From Aerobium sp039839275 (GTDB taxonomy: Bacteria; Pseudomonadota; Alphaproteobacteria; Rhizobiales; Rhizobiaceae), in NCBI RefSeq assembly GCF_039839275.1, contig NZ_JBDOQP010000008.1:60166-124165 (forward strand): a DNA stretch of 64,000 nucleotides, in the 5' to 3' direction. The notes under the pieces were generated by a model. It searched no databases. It was not told where the DNA came from and was given only the letters and a program-made list of their open reading frames with translations. The translations under genes were made by a program, and so were the position numbers. Positions 19,206 to 27,667 of the stretch are shown piece by piece. Numbering within the stretch: position 1 is the first letter of the stretch; each line of letters begins with the position of its first letter.

Positions 19206-20309
19206 ATGGAAAGTTCAGCAAACCTCGCCCTGCCCTACATCATCGCGCAGCAGGCACAGAAGCATGTCACCCACAACGAGGCCGTCCGAATGCTCGATGC
19301 GCTGGTCCAGCTTTCGGTCGCCAGCCGCAGCCTGACCGAGCCGCCCGTCACCCCGTCGGAAGGAGAACGCCACATCGTGGCCGTCGGCGCATCGGGAGAA
19401 TGGGAGGGCTGGGACGGCGGCGTCGCCAGCTTTGCCGATGGCGCCTGGTCGCGCCTCATCCCACGCGAAGGCTGGCTGGCATGGGTGGCGGACGATGCGC
19501 GTTTGCTGGTTCGCACGGACGGCGCCTGGAGCGAGCCGGCGATCGGCGGGACGCTCGAACTCGATGGCCTCGGCATCCGAACGGTCCCGGATGCAGCCAA
19601 CAGGCTGGCCGTCAAGTCCGACGCCGTGCTGCTCTCTCACGACGACCAGACGCCGGGCAGCGGCGACATGCGCGTGACCGTCAACCGCAGCGGTCCCTCG
19701 AAAGACGCCGCTTTCGTCTTCGAGGACGACTGGTCGACGCGCGCGCTATTCGGGCTGCTGGCCGACGACGATTTTCGCATCAAGGTGTCTCCGGATGGCG
19801 ACACCTTTTACGACGCGGTGGCCATCGACGCGGCGACCGGCGCGGTCGCGCTGGGCGAGCCCTTCCTGACCGCCGACGACGATGGCGTCTGGTCGCATCG
19901 AGACAACCTTCCCGCCGCGGACGACACCCATTCGCTGGGATCGGCGACGCACCGCTGGTCGGTCGTCCACGCGGCGACCGGCACGATCAGCACGTCGGAC
20001 GAGCGTCTCAAGGAGGCGGTCGCCCCCGTACCAGTCGGCATCGATTTCCTGCGCGATCTCGAGGCTGTCTGTTATCGCCGCAAGGGCGGGCGGCGGATGC
20101 ATTTCGGCCTCCTGGCGCAACAGGTCAAGGCCGCGCTTCAGGCGCATGGGGTCGACGATTTCGCAGGCTGGACGCTGTCCGACAGGAACGATCCCGCGAG
20201 CCGGCAGGGCCTGCGCTACGAGCAGTTCGTGCCGATCCTGGTCCGCGCGGTGCAGGAGCTTGCAAGTGAAGTGGACACGCTGCGGGATACGATGGCAGGC
20301 CCGGCATAA
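19206..20309 (+). CDS. DUF2793 protein with C-terminal S74 chaperone/autoprotease domain
   Basis: 367 aa. The N-terminal 110 residues (SSANLALPYIIAQQAQKHVT...) match DUF2793, found in phage tail-fibre-like and gene-transfer-related proteins. The C-terminal 90 residues are a Peptidase_S74 intramolecular chaperone: the self-cleavage serine lies in TISTSDERLKEAV, followed by FGLLAQQVKAAL and the closing YEQFVPILVRAVQEL. Such domains help trimeric tail spikes fold and then cut themselves off. ATG 19206 has GGAGG upstream. No other tail genes are near. Confidence 0.8.
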   Translation: MESSANLALPYIIAQQAQKHVTHNEAVRMLDALVQLSVASRSLTEPPVTPSEGERHIVAVGASGEWEGWDGGVASFADGAWSRLIPREGWLAWVADDARLLVRTDGAWSEPAIGGTLELDGLGIRTVPDAANRLAVKSDAVLLSHDDQTPGSGDMRVTVNRSGPSKDAAFVFEDDWSTRALFGLLADDDFRIKVSPDGDTFYDAVAIDAATGAVALGEPFLTADDDGVWSHRDNLPAADDTHSLGSATHRWSVVHAATGTISTSDERLKEAVAPVPVGIDFLRDLEAVCYRRKGGRRMHFGLLAQQVKAALQAHGVDDFAGWTLSDRNDPASRQGLRYEQFVPILVRAVQELASEVDTLRDTMAGPA

Positions 20310-20311
20310 AC

Positions 20312-21403
20312 TCAGTCGGGCGAAGACTTCGACAGCAGGCGCGCGATCAACGGCCCGAACAGAAGCACGAACAGGAAGCGCGCCATCTGCATCGCCATTA
20401 TCAACGACATGTTGGCATTGCCGGAGGCGGCCGCGATGATCGCGACCGCATCCATCCCGCCGGGACTGGTGGCGAGATAGGCCGTGACATAGTCGATCTC
20501 GAGCAGTTCGCTCAAGACCAGCCCGATGCCCGCGCATATCATCACGAGTAGCAGAATGGAGCCTATGACCTGCGGCAGCGCGCGGGCCGCATGCAAAAGG
20601 ATCTGCCGCGTGAAGTTGAGCCCGATGCTCCAGCCGATCAGCGCATAGGCGATCATCAGAAGCCATTGCGGCAGTTGAAACGCCACGCCACCCGCCATGT
20701 GAAGCAGGCCGCCGAGGATCATGGACCCAAGGAAGAACGGTGTCGGCAGGCGCAACAGCCAACCGGCCACAGCACCGACGAGCCCGGTGGCGATCGTGAT
20801 CGGGAAGCCTGGCCATTCAAGCGGCGGGAAAAGAACGATGGTGGGCTGGGCAACCGCCGGTGCATCGACCAGGAATGCCGCCACGAGCGCTGCGAACAGG
20901 GCGACGATCATCACCCGCAGATACTGCATGAAGGCGACCAGCCGGAAATCGGCGCCGAACGCATCCGCCATCAGCACCATCGCCGACGCCGCGCCCGGTG
21001 CCGAGCCCCAGATTGCGGTGCTACCGGGGAGGATGCCCCATCGGCTGATCTGCCAGCCGAGATAGCTGGAGGCGGCGACGGTCGACAGCACGCCCCCGAG
21101 AAACAATGGCCAGTCCTCGACGATGACGCGGAATATCTCGAGTTCGAGAGAACGCGCGATGAGGATTCCGAGCACCGCCTGCGCCGCACCGAACAGCCAT
21201 CGCGGCACACGGACGCTGGCCCCGTTGGTGCCCGCCACGACACCGGCGATCATCGGGCCGATCAGCGCCGCGGCGGGCAAATGCGCGAGATCGAGCAGAA
21301 GGAACAGCAGCGCCGAACCGACCAGAACGCCGCTCCACTGGATTGCCGGTGGCTTTGACGTGAGGAACTGAGGAGGCAATTGCGGGTCTGGAGAGGTATC
21401 CAT
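20312..21403 (-). CDS. AbrB-family membrane protein (putative transporter)
   Basis: 363 aa with about ten membrane helices arranged as two internally similar halves, each beginning with a proline/glycine-rich turn (AAALIGPMIAGVVAG; PTPFFLGSMILGG). This matches the AbrB/PF05145 family, sometimes mislabelled ammonia monooxygenase. It is not the AbrB transcription factor. The segment GSAPGAASAMVLMADAFG is the conserved family loop. Substrate unknown. The gene ends two bases from the convergent DUF2793 gene. Confidence 0.82.
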   Translation of the reverse strand: MDTSPDPQLPPQFLTSKPPAIQWSGVLVGSALLFLLLDLAHLPAAALIGPMIAGVVAGTNGASVRVPRWLFGAAQAVLGILIARSLELEIFRVIVEDWPLFLGGVLSTVAASSYLGWQISRWGILPGSTAIWGSAPGAASAMVLMADAFGADFRLVAFMQYLRVMIVALFAALVAAFLVDAPAVAQPTIVLFPPLEWPGFPITIATGLVGAVAGWLLRLPTPFFLGSMILGGLLHMAGGVAFQLPQWLLMIAYALIGWSIGLNFTRQILLHAARALPQVIGSILLLVMICAGIGLVLSELLEIDYVTAYLATSPGGMDAVAIIAAASGNANMSLIMAMQMARFLFVLLFGPLIARLLSKSSPD

Positions 21404-21486
21404 CCCGTGGCTTTATAGACCCCGCCCGCGACTGGCAACGCTGCAGCACGCTATGCGTGCGGGCGTCGGGCAGGATCGCGCATCCG

Positions 21487-22437
21487 CTAGAAGAGAACCC
21501 GCAGCAGCGAGAAGTCATCCGGGAGCGAACTGCCGATATTGTACTGACGAATCCATTCGAGCAGGTCCTGCGGCACGCTGCTCCTGGTACGGGCAAATTC
21601 GGCAAGCGCATCCACGCTGAGCATGTCGCCATCCACACCGTCGACCTCGAACGTGCCATCGCTGAGAATCAGGAGCCGGTCGCCCGGCTGCATCAGCATG
21701 GAACCGCACTCGTAGTCGACATCCGGAAACGCGCCGATCGCCATGCCGCCGAAGGTGATGAGCTGCGTGGCGGCCGTGCCGCCGGCGCCGTCATCACGCA
21801 GGTGGATGGCCGGCGGATGGCCACCGGTGGCAAAGCGCAGTTCGCCGCTGGAGCGACGATAGACGCCATACCAGATGGTGAAGAACATGCCGTTCTGGCG
21901 CTCCATCGGGAACGCGTTGTTGAGCGCGCTCAACACGCCGGCCGGATCGCGGAAATCAGCCCCGGGCAGAGCGGAGGCCCGCAGCACGTTGATGACGGTG
22001 ACCGAGAGAAGCGCCGCGTTCACGCCATGGCCGCACACGTCGAGCAGATAGAACGCCATGTGGTCGTCATCGATGGCGTGATAGCCGAACGAATCACCCC
22101 CGAGCTCGGTCGAAGGCACCAGCAGCCAGTCGGTTGCAGGCGTCTCGACACGCGGCTCCGGCAGGATCGACATGACGTAGCGCGCAGCATCGTTGAGCTC
22201 GGCCTCGAGACGCTCCTGCGTCTTCATCAGCGCCAGATTGGCTTCCGCAAGCTGATCCTCGACCGCCTCGCCGTGCTCGATCGTGCCCTCATAGAGCATC
22301 CTGATGTCGTCATACTCGGCGTTGAGCCGCGCGATTTCGGCCCGCGCCTCGGCAAGCTCGCGCACAAGCACATCGCGTGCCGGGTCATCGCCATGTTGCG
22401 AACCGGATGTATTGCCGCTTGATAGTTCGTTCATCAT
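21487..22437 (-). CDS. SpoIIE/RsbU-type PP2C serine phosphatase with coiled-coil N-terminus
   Basis: 316 aa. Residues 20-90 form a heptad-rich coiled coil (LVRELAEARAEIARLNAEYD). The PP2C metal-binding acidic residues are intact: LGGDSFGY, LLDVCGHGVNAAL, LILSDGTFEV and DDFSLL. Such enzymes dephosphorylate STAS-domain regulators and so release anti-sigma or effector targets. It lacks a sensor domain. It diverges from the HATPase-like gene, so the 215-base gap (22438-22652) should hold the promoters of both arms of the signalling island. Confidence 0.88.
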   Translation of the reverse strand: MMNELSSGNTSGSQHGDDPARDVLVRELAEARAEIARLNAEYDDIRMLYEGTIEHGEAVEDQLAEANLALMKTQERLEAELNDAARYVMSILPEPRVETPATDWLLVPSTELGGDSFGYHAIDDDHMAFYLLDVCGHGVNAALLSVTVINVLRASALPGADFRDPAGVLSALNNAFPMERQNGMFFTIWYGVYRRSSGELRFATGGHPPAIHLRDDGAGGTAATQLITFGGMAIGAFPDVDYECGSMLMQPGDRLLILSDGTFEVDGVDGDMLSVDALAEFARTRSSVPQDLLEWIRQYNIGSSLPDDFSLLRVLF

Positions 22438-22652
22438 TCCGTGTGATAATCGATTGGTCGAGCGTGAAGCAAGTCATTGCGACAAAAGTCGGGGTTGTAA
22501 ATCGCCGGGTATTTCCCGTAACGTCACGTTGCGGCAACGATCCGGCTACGGTGGGGTTAAGGGCGGGCAGTTTGACGGGATCGCGAAGTCGGTCCTGTTC
22601 AGCACGTCCGGAGCGCGGCAATCCGGAATTGCTGCTACAGGAATGCGATTCA

Positions 22653-23165
22653 ATGTCCCGAACGAACATCAGCAATGAAGAGTTCGAGCTTCTTCTGGCG
22701 ATCGAAATCGGAATCCGCGATTTCTCGTCGAGCTGGGCCTATTGCGACAGGCTATCGTCATACATCGCGCGCATGATTGGTCACAATCGGACTGATTCGC
22801 TTTTGTATTCGAACCTCTTTTCCTCCGCCCTCAACGAGCTTCTGGAGACGGCGTTCCGTCTTCACGGCCATGACGGCAAGCTTGTCTGCACCGTGTTGCG
22901 CAACTCCGGCACCGACCGAATCGAGCTGACGATTCCATGCGATGCCGAGCATCAGGAATTCTACCGCCGGACGATAGATCGGGTCACCAGCCCGGACGCG
23001 GCCGAGCAATATCGCCATGCCCTCTTCGCCGACGGACCTCTGGATCCCGGCGTCGGGCTCATGGAACTTGCAGTCGACTACAACGCAGCCATGCGGCTGG
23101 AAACGGTCAACGGGGACGCAGTCCGCCTCGTCGCGGATTTCGCATTGGAAGAATCAGAACGATGA
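22653..23165 (+). CDS. Degenerate HATPase-like regulator (paralogue of the 26740 gene)
   Basis: 170 aa from ATG 22653. It resembles the slr1658-type HATPase at 26740: the N-box reads NELLETAFRL (N61-L70) against NELIENAVKF, and the C-terminal glycine box reads GVGLMELAVDYNA against GLGLLTLMSDYGA. The asparagine expected to bind Mg-ATP is threonine (T66) and the lysine is arginine, so kinase activity is doubtful; a docking or antagonist role is an inference. Its stop overlaps the next start as ATGA, tying it to the STAS-methyltransferase fusion. Confidence 0.6.
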   Translation: MSRTNISNEEFELLLAIEIGIRDFSSSWAYCDRLSSYIARMIGHNRTDSLLYSNLFSSALNELLETAFRLHGHDGKLVCTVLRNSGTDRIELTIPCDAEHQEFYRRTIDRVTSPDAAEQYRHALFADGPLDPGVGLMELAVDYNAAMRLETVNGDAVRLVADFALEESER

Positions 23166-24340
23166 ACGCCGACGCAGCTCACCACACCTATGCAGTCCAA
23201 TTCGACGAGAACAATCAGGAGTTCTCGATCGTAGGCTCGATGCGACCGCAGCGCGCCGAGGACCTCGCCGCTTGCGCGGCGTTGTTCGAAAAGTCGCTGC
23301 GCTCGGTCAAGGGCAACTTCTACGTCAATGTGAAACGCCTGGTGCGGCTCAATAATATCGCCTTCAAGGTGCTGGCCGACATGCTCGTCAAGGCAAGCGG
23401 CGAACGGCCGGATCTGCGCATATCGGTCATCACATCAAGTGTCGTCGGCTGGTCGACGCGCAAGTTCGCGACGCTGCGCAACGTGAGCGAAAACATCGTC
23501 ATCGAGGAATACGACAGCGAGTTTTATCCCGGACAGGCATTCGTCGAAGACAGCGACATCATCGGGCTGCTGCGTACGCAGACGAAGATGACGTGGCGTC
23601 ACGAGCGCAACATCCTTCCGCGCCATGGCGTGCGCCCGGGCATGGCGGTGGCCGACATCTGCTGTGGCATCGGCGATTTCGCAGTGCTCTTCCAGAAGGA
23701 GTTCAACCCGTCACGCCTCGTTGCGCTCGACCATTCCAAGCCCAGCCTTGCCTATGCGCGCGAGGTGGCCTCCGACTTCGGCGTTCAGGGCATCGAGTAT
23801 GTCTACGGCGACGCGTCGGAACTGCTTCTCGAGGACAACCAGTTCGACTTCGTGACCTGCCGCCACTCGCTGCAGATTTTCGACCGGCCGGAATTGATCC
23901 TTCAAGAGCTGTTCAGGATTTGCAAGCCGGGCGGCCGCGTCTACGTCTCCAACGAGAAGAACTCTCACTGCCTTGGAGAGCCGCGCGGCGAATCGATCCA
24001 GTGGACCTATAATGAGGTCGCCAAGATCGTCGCACACTTCAATCATGACATCGAGATCGGGCCGAAGAGCCGTCGCCTGATGCTCGACGCCGGTTTCAGC
24101 GACGTGATGATGGAATCGTTCATGGTCACCAACATGGACGGGGACCCGCAGGACTTCGCCGACATCGTTGAGGCCTGGCGTGACCTCTTCGTCGGCAAGA
24201 TGTCGTCCATGCGCGGAGACGATCCCGACTTCGTGGCACGGTTCCGTCAAGGCTTCGACGACCATGTCTTCGCCGCACTTCATCCGAAAGGTTACGCGGG
24301 CTGGCCGATCTGGGTGGCTTCGGGAAGGAAGCCCCTATGA
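23162..24340 (+). CDS. STAS-like domain fused to class I SAM methyltransferase
   Basis: 392 aa. Residues 1-125 resemble the STAS-like slr1659-type protein at 27322 (same order: short strand start, GSMRPQRAEDL, VNVKRLVRLNNIAFKVL), but the Ser-Ser phosphorylation site is replaced by N65-I66. Residues 150-390 form a Rossmann methyltransferase: motif I VADICCGIGDFAVLF (164-178), acidic motif LVALDHSK, motif YGDASELL, and CKPGGRVYVSNE. The nearest catalytic relatives are UbiE-like or protein/small-molecule methyltransferases; substrate unknown. ATGA overlaps at both ends tie it to its neighbours, implying fixed stoichiometry. Confidence 0.8.
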   Translation: MNADAAHHTYAVQFDENNQEFSIVGSMRPQRAEDLAACAALFEKSLRSVKGNFYVNVKRLVRLNNIAFKVLADMLVKASGERPDLRISVITSSVVGWSTRKFATLRNVSENIVIEEYDSEFYPGQAFVEDSDIIGLLRTQTKMTWRHERNILPRHGVRPGMAVADICCGIGDFAVLFQKEFNPSRLVALDHSKPSLAYAREVASDFGVQGIEYVYGDASELLLEDNQFDFVTCRHSLQIFDRPELILQELFRICKPGGRVYVSNEKNSHCLGEPRGESIQWTYNEVAKIVAHFNHDIEIGPKSRRLMLDAGFSDVMMESFMVTNMDGDPQDFADIVEAWRDLFVGKMSSMRGDDPDFVARFRQGFDDHVFAALHPKGYAGWPIWVASGRKPL

Positions 24341-26736
24341 CGGCTGCTGATGCAACGTCGGCCGAGGGCGCTGCAACGCCGGGACGCTTCTCGCCTCGCA
24401 GCTTCCGGGCAAAGTTCATCCTCGTGGTGGGCGCGGCCGTCCTCTTCGACCTGATTATGGCCGGAGGCATCGCGATCTGGAATGTGCAACGCCTGTCGCA
24501 GGACGTCAGCGAACAGGTCGACACCGGCCTGACCGATGCCAACGAGGAATTCCTCCAGACCTACATCCAGACGACCGCGTTGCGGGCGAACCTTTTGCTT
24601 GAGCGTTCTCATTCGGAGCTCCAGTCTCTCGCCACCATCATGCAGTCGCAGATCGATGAACCGCAGTCGAGCGCGGCACTGGGCCGGTTGCTTGAGCAGG
24701 ATCCATCCTATTCGAGCGAACTGATCTATGATCAGGCCGGCGGCTGGGCGCAGAATGCTCCAGGCGTCCCTTCGGTGGTCAATGTCTGGGGCTATCTTCT
24801 GGACGAGAACAACCAGCCCGTCCCGGCGGCGCAGGAAGCGATTCGCGACAGCGCGCTGATGGATGTCGTCGCGCCGGCGATGATGGAAACCGGCTCCCCG
24901 AAGCGGCTGATGTACTATATCGGCCCGAAGGACGCCTCCATCACGCGGTCCGTGCCCTATTCCGACCTGGCACGTACGCTGGATCAGTATTATCCCGGCC
25001 ATAATGAAGGACCCAACTTCTGGGACTTCTTCTTCCCCGGCATTTATGAGGGCTGGCAGTCCTGGCTCGCCAATCCGTCAACGCGCCCGGTCGGGTCACA
25101 GATAATCATGACCCCGCCCTATGTCGACGCAATCACCGGGGCGTGGGTGGTGAGCTATTTCCACCCCCTGTTCACCCAGGCCCGCAACGATGTCGCCGGC
25201 GGCGTGGCCATGGACGTGACCCTCGACCAGCTCGTCGCCCTCGTCGAGAGCGTCAACATCTCCGACACCGGCTTCGGCTTCCTCGCCATGTCGGGCGGCA
25301 ACGTCCTTGCCACCAACGAACTCGGCGAACAGACGCTCGGGCTCGTGGCCAGCGACGTCAGCGGCCAGGGCGTCACCGGCGTCAGCCGCTCCCTGCAGGA
25401 AAGCACGCAGGCCGCGATCGCCTCTCTTGAACTGCCCGCCGACCAGAGCACCCAACTGCGCCACATCTTCCTCGAGCAGGATGGAGAACAGGTTCCGTAC
25501 CTGGTCGCGCTCAGGCAGCTTCAACCGCTCAATTTGTGGAACGGCAGCGACATCGTCGAGGAGACGATGGTGCTCGGCTTCGTCGTTTCCGAACGCGAAA
25601 TCTACCAGTCGCTGACCTCGGTCAACCAGAATATCGCCGACACCACCGAACGGATCATCAACTACCAGATCATCGTCCTCTGCATCAGCTTGATGCTGGT
25701 GCTTGGTGCGGTCTACGCCATCTCCGGAAGAATAACCGCCGGACTGAGCGCACTTGCGGGCGCTGCCCGGCGCCTCCAGGCCAAGGACTATTCCGTCCGC
25801 GTCGATATCCCGACGCGCGACGAGGTCGGCGCCGTCGGCATCGCGTTCAACAAGATGGCCGAGGAAATCAGCTACCACACCGAAAACCTCGAGAATCTCG
25901 TAGAAGCCCGCACACATCAGCTCGCGGACGCCAACGCGGAGATCACCGCGCTCAACTCCAAGCTCAAGAGCGAGAACCTTCGTCTTGGGGCGGAACTCGA
26001 CGTCGCGCGACAGATCCAGATGATGGTGCTGCCAAGGAGCGGCGAGCTGGAAGGCATCCCGCGCATCGAGATTGCCGGCTACATGTCGCCGGCGGACGAA
26101 GTCGGCGGCGACTATTACGACGTTCTTCACGACGGCAACCGCGTCAAGATCGGCATCGGCGACGTCACCGGACACGGCCTGGAGAGCGGCGTGCTGATGC
26201 TGATGGTCCAGTCCGTGGCGCGCGCGCTGCAGGAGAAGGGCGGCGACGATCCGAAGGAATTCCTCGAGGTCCTCAATCGCGCCATCTACAAGAACATCGA
26301 ACGCACCCGCACCGACAAGCATCTGTCGCTCGCCTTCCTCGACTACAAGGATCATCACGTCACCCTGTCGGGCCAGCATGAGGAGGTGATCGTCGTGCGC
26401 CCGAATGGCGATGGCGAGAGCAAGGTCGAGAGCATCAACACGATGGACCTCGGCTTCCCGATCGGCCTGGAAAGGGACATCGGTCCCTTCATCGAGACGC
26501 GCGACATCGGCTTCGACAGCGGCGACGTCATTGTCCTGCATACGGACGGCGTGACAGAGGCGGAAAGCCCCGATGGCGAACTGTTCGGCTTCGAACGGCT
26601 TTGCGAGAGCGCGCAACGGCACGCCAAGGGCAATGCCGACGAGATCAAGAACGGCATCATCGGCGATCTGATGGCGCATATCGGAACACAGAAGATCCAC
26701 GACGACATCACCCTCGTGGTGATGAGGCACAGGTAG
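24337..26736 (+). CDS. Membrane-bound sensor SpoIIE/PP2C phosphatase
   Basis: 799 aa. Membrane helix 1 (about 27-50), a large periplasmic Cache-like sensor region (about 55-435), helix 2 (about 440-465, IIVLCISLMLVLGAVYAI), a HAMP linker (465-515), a coiled coil, then a SpoIIE phosphatase domain (about 570-799) with intact GGDYYDVL, GDVTGHGLESG, LHTDGVTEAE and DDITLVV motifs. It would link an outside signal to dephosphorylation of the STAS protein two genes downstream. The layout matches SiaA/RsbU-type sensors. ATG 24337 overlaps the preceding stop (ATGA). Confidence 0.9.
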   Translation: MTAADATSAEGAATPGRFSPRSFRAKFILVVGAAVLFDLIMAGGIAIWNVQRLSQDVSEQVDTGLTDANEEFLQTYIQTTALRANLLLERSHSELQSLATIMQSQIDEPQSSAALGRLLEQDPSYSSELIYDQAGGWAQNAPGVPSVVNVWGYLLDENNQPVPAAQEAIRDSALMDVVAPAMMETGSPKRLMYYIGPKDASITRSVPYSDLARTLDQYYPGHNEGPNFWDFFFPGIYEGWQSWLANPSTRPVGSQIIMTPPYVDAITGAWVVSYFHPLFTQARNDVAGGVAMDVTLDQLVALVESVNISDTGFGFLAMSGGNVLATNELGEQTLGLVASDVSGQGVTGVSRSLQESTQAAIASLELPADQSTQLRHIFLEQDGEQVPYLVALRQLQPLNLWNGSDIVEETMVLGFVVSEREIYQSLTSVNQNIADTTERIINYQIIVLCISLMLVLGAVYAISGRITAGLSALAGAARRLQAKDYSVRVDIPTRDEVGAVGIAFNKMAEEISYHTENLENLVEARTHQLADANAEITALNSKLKSENLRLGAELDVARQIQMMVLPRSGELEGIPRIEIAGYMSPADEVGGDYYDVLHDGNRVKIGIGDVTGHGLESGVLMLMVQSVARALQEKGGDDPKEFLEVLNRAIYKNIERTRTDKHLSLAFLDYKDHHVTLSGQHEEVIVVRPNGDGESKVESINTMDLGFPIGLERDIGPFIETRDIGFDSGDVIVLHTDGVTEAESPDGELFGFERLCESAQRHAKGNADEIKNGIIGDLMAHIGTQKIHDDITLVVMRHR

Positions 26737-26739
26737 GCG

Positions 26740-27288
26740 ATGTCGATCAGCTTTGGCAGCATCGAACTCTCGAACGGCACGGACGCGCTCGGCAACAACC
26801 TGCGGCTGGCCGAAGGTCCGATGGAACTGAGCTGGCACCATTGCGGGCTCACGTCGGAGTTCCTCGGCGAGTTCTACGCCCTGTCGCATGCGGGCGGCGG
26901 CAACGACTATAACGAGGCGCGCCACAGCATCGGCTACCTCGTCAACGAGTTGATCGAGAACGCGGTGAAGTTCCGCTCGCCGGGGGACATCTACGTTGAC
27001 AGTTCGCTGGAAGATGGACGGTTCGAGATCAAGGTGACAAACGTCATCGAGACCGAGACCGCCGACCGCTTCATGGCGCTGCTCGCCGAACTGACTTCGC
27101 GGGACCCCGGTGAACTGCTCATCGAGCGCATCGAAGCCAACGCCGAGGATGCCACATCGGCGGGATCAGGGCTTGGTCTTTTGACGCTGATGAGCGATTA
27201 TGGCGCGCGCTTGGGTTGGAGATTCCGGGAAAAGTCGGAAGATGGGCGAATTGGCCTTGAGACCTTTGCATCGCTTGACCTCGCCTGA
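26740..27288 (+). CDS. HATPase-fold regulator (slr1658/SiaB-like anti-STAS kinase)
   Basis: 182 aa. It has a full N-box NELIENAVKF (69-78), a central strand pair ending FEIKVTN, and a glycine box GSGLGLLTLMSDYGARLGW near the C-terminus. This is the GHKL ATPase fold used by anti-sigma and SiaB-type kinases to phosphorylate STAS proteins. It starts three bases after the phosphatase stop and precedes the STAS gene, giving phosphatase-kinase-substrate order, the standard partner-switch layout. No membrane segment. Confidence 0.78.
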   Translation: MSISFGSIELSNGTDALGNNLRLAEGPMELSWHHCGLTSEFLGEFYALSHAGGGNDYNEARHSIGYLVNELIENAVKFRSPGDIYVDSSLEDGRFEIKVTNVIETETADRFMALLAELTSRDPGELLIERIEANAEDATSAGSGLGLLTLMSDYGARLGWRFREKSEDGRIGLETFASLDLA

Positions 27289-27321
27289 GGCACGCACTCT
27301 CAACGGAGCCGAACTCACACA

Positions 27322-27660
27322 ATGGAAATCAAGACCAACGAATACCGCGTCTGGAGCGAAGGAGCGACGATCCACTACGAGGGAACGATGCGGCTTTCCG
27401 GCACGGAAGCCTATGCTCCGATCCTCGAAATGATGGACAACATACTCGCATCGAAGCCGTCGACGATCGTTCTCGACCTGACCGCGCTCGAGTTCTTGAA
27501 CAGCTCGGGCATCAACCTGCTGGCCAAGTTCACGATCCAGGTGCGCAAGCAGGAGAATGTGGGCATGCTCGTCAAGGGCTCGACCCGCATACCGTGGCAG
27601 TCGAAGTCCCTGCCCAACCTTAAAAAACTCTATCCCGCCGTCGATCTCGTCATCGCCTGA
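27322..27660 (+). CDS. STAS-like regulator (slr1659/SiaC-type)
   Basis: 112 aa, a single domain. The helix-2 start with the usual phosphoacceptor reads LEFLNSSGINLLAKF (S61, S62). It is the likely substrate of the HATPase kinase encoded 33 bases upstream and of the membrane phosphatase. The free form would bind an output partner; candidates nearby are the STAS-methyltransferase or type VI secretion parts. Last gene of the island, convergent with the T6SS kinase, seven bases away. Confidence 0.78.
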   Translation: MEIKTNEYRVWSEGATIHYEGTMRLSGTEAYAPILEMMDNILASKPSTIVLDLTALEFLNSSGINLLAKFTIQVRKQENVGMLVKGSTRIPWQSKSLPNLKKLYPAVDLVIA

Positions 27661-27667
27661 CGGGTTT

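Noticed and set aside
22438..22652. Short ORFs in the 215-base divergent gap of the signalling island
   Set aside because: No ribosome site or coding bias; the gap is better read as two promoters, though no consensus could be assigned.
25096..26925. 609-codon open frame opposite the sensor phosphatase
   Set aside because: Antisense shadow of an intact SpoIIE gene, rich in Val/Asp/His without family features.
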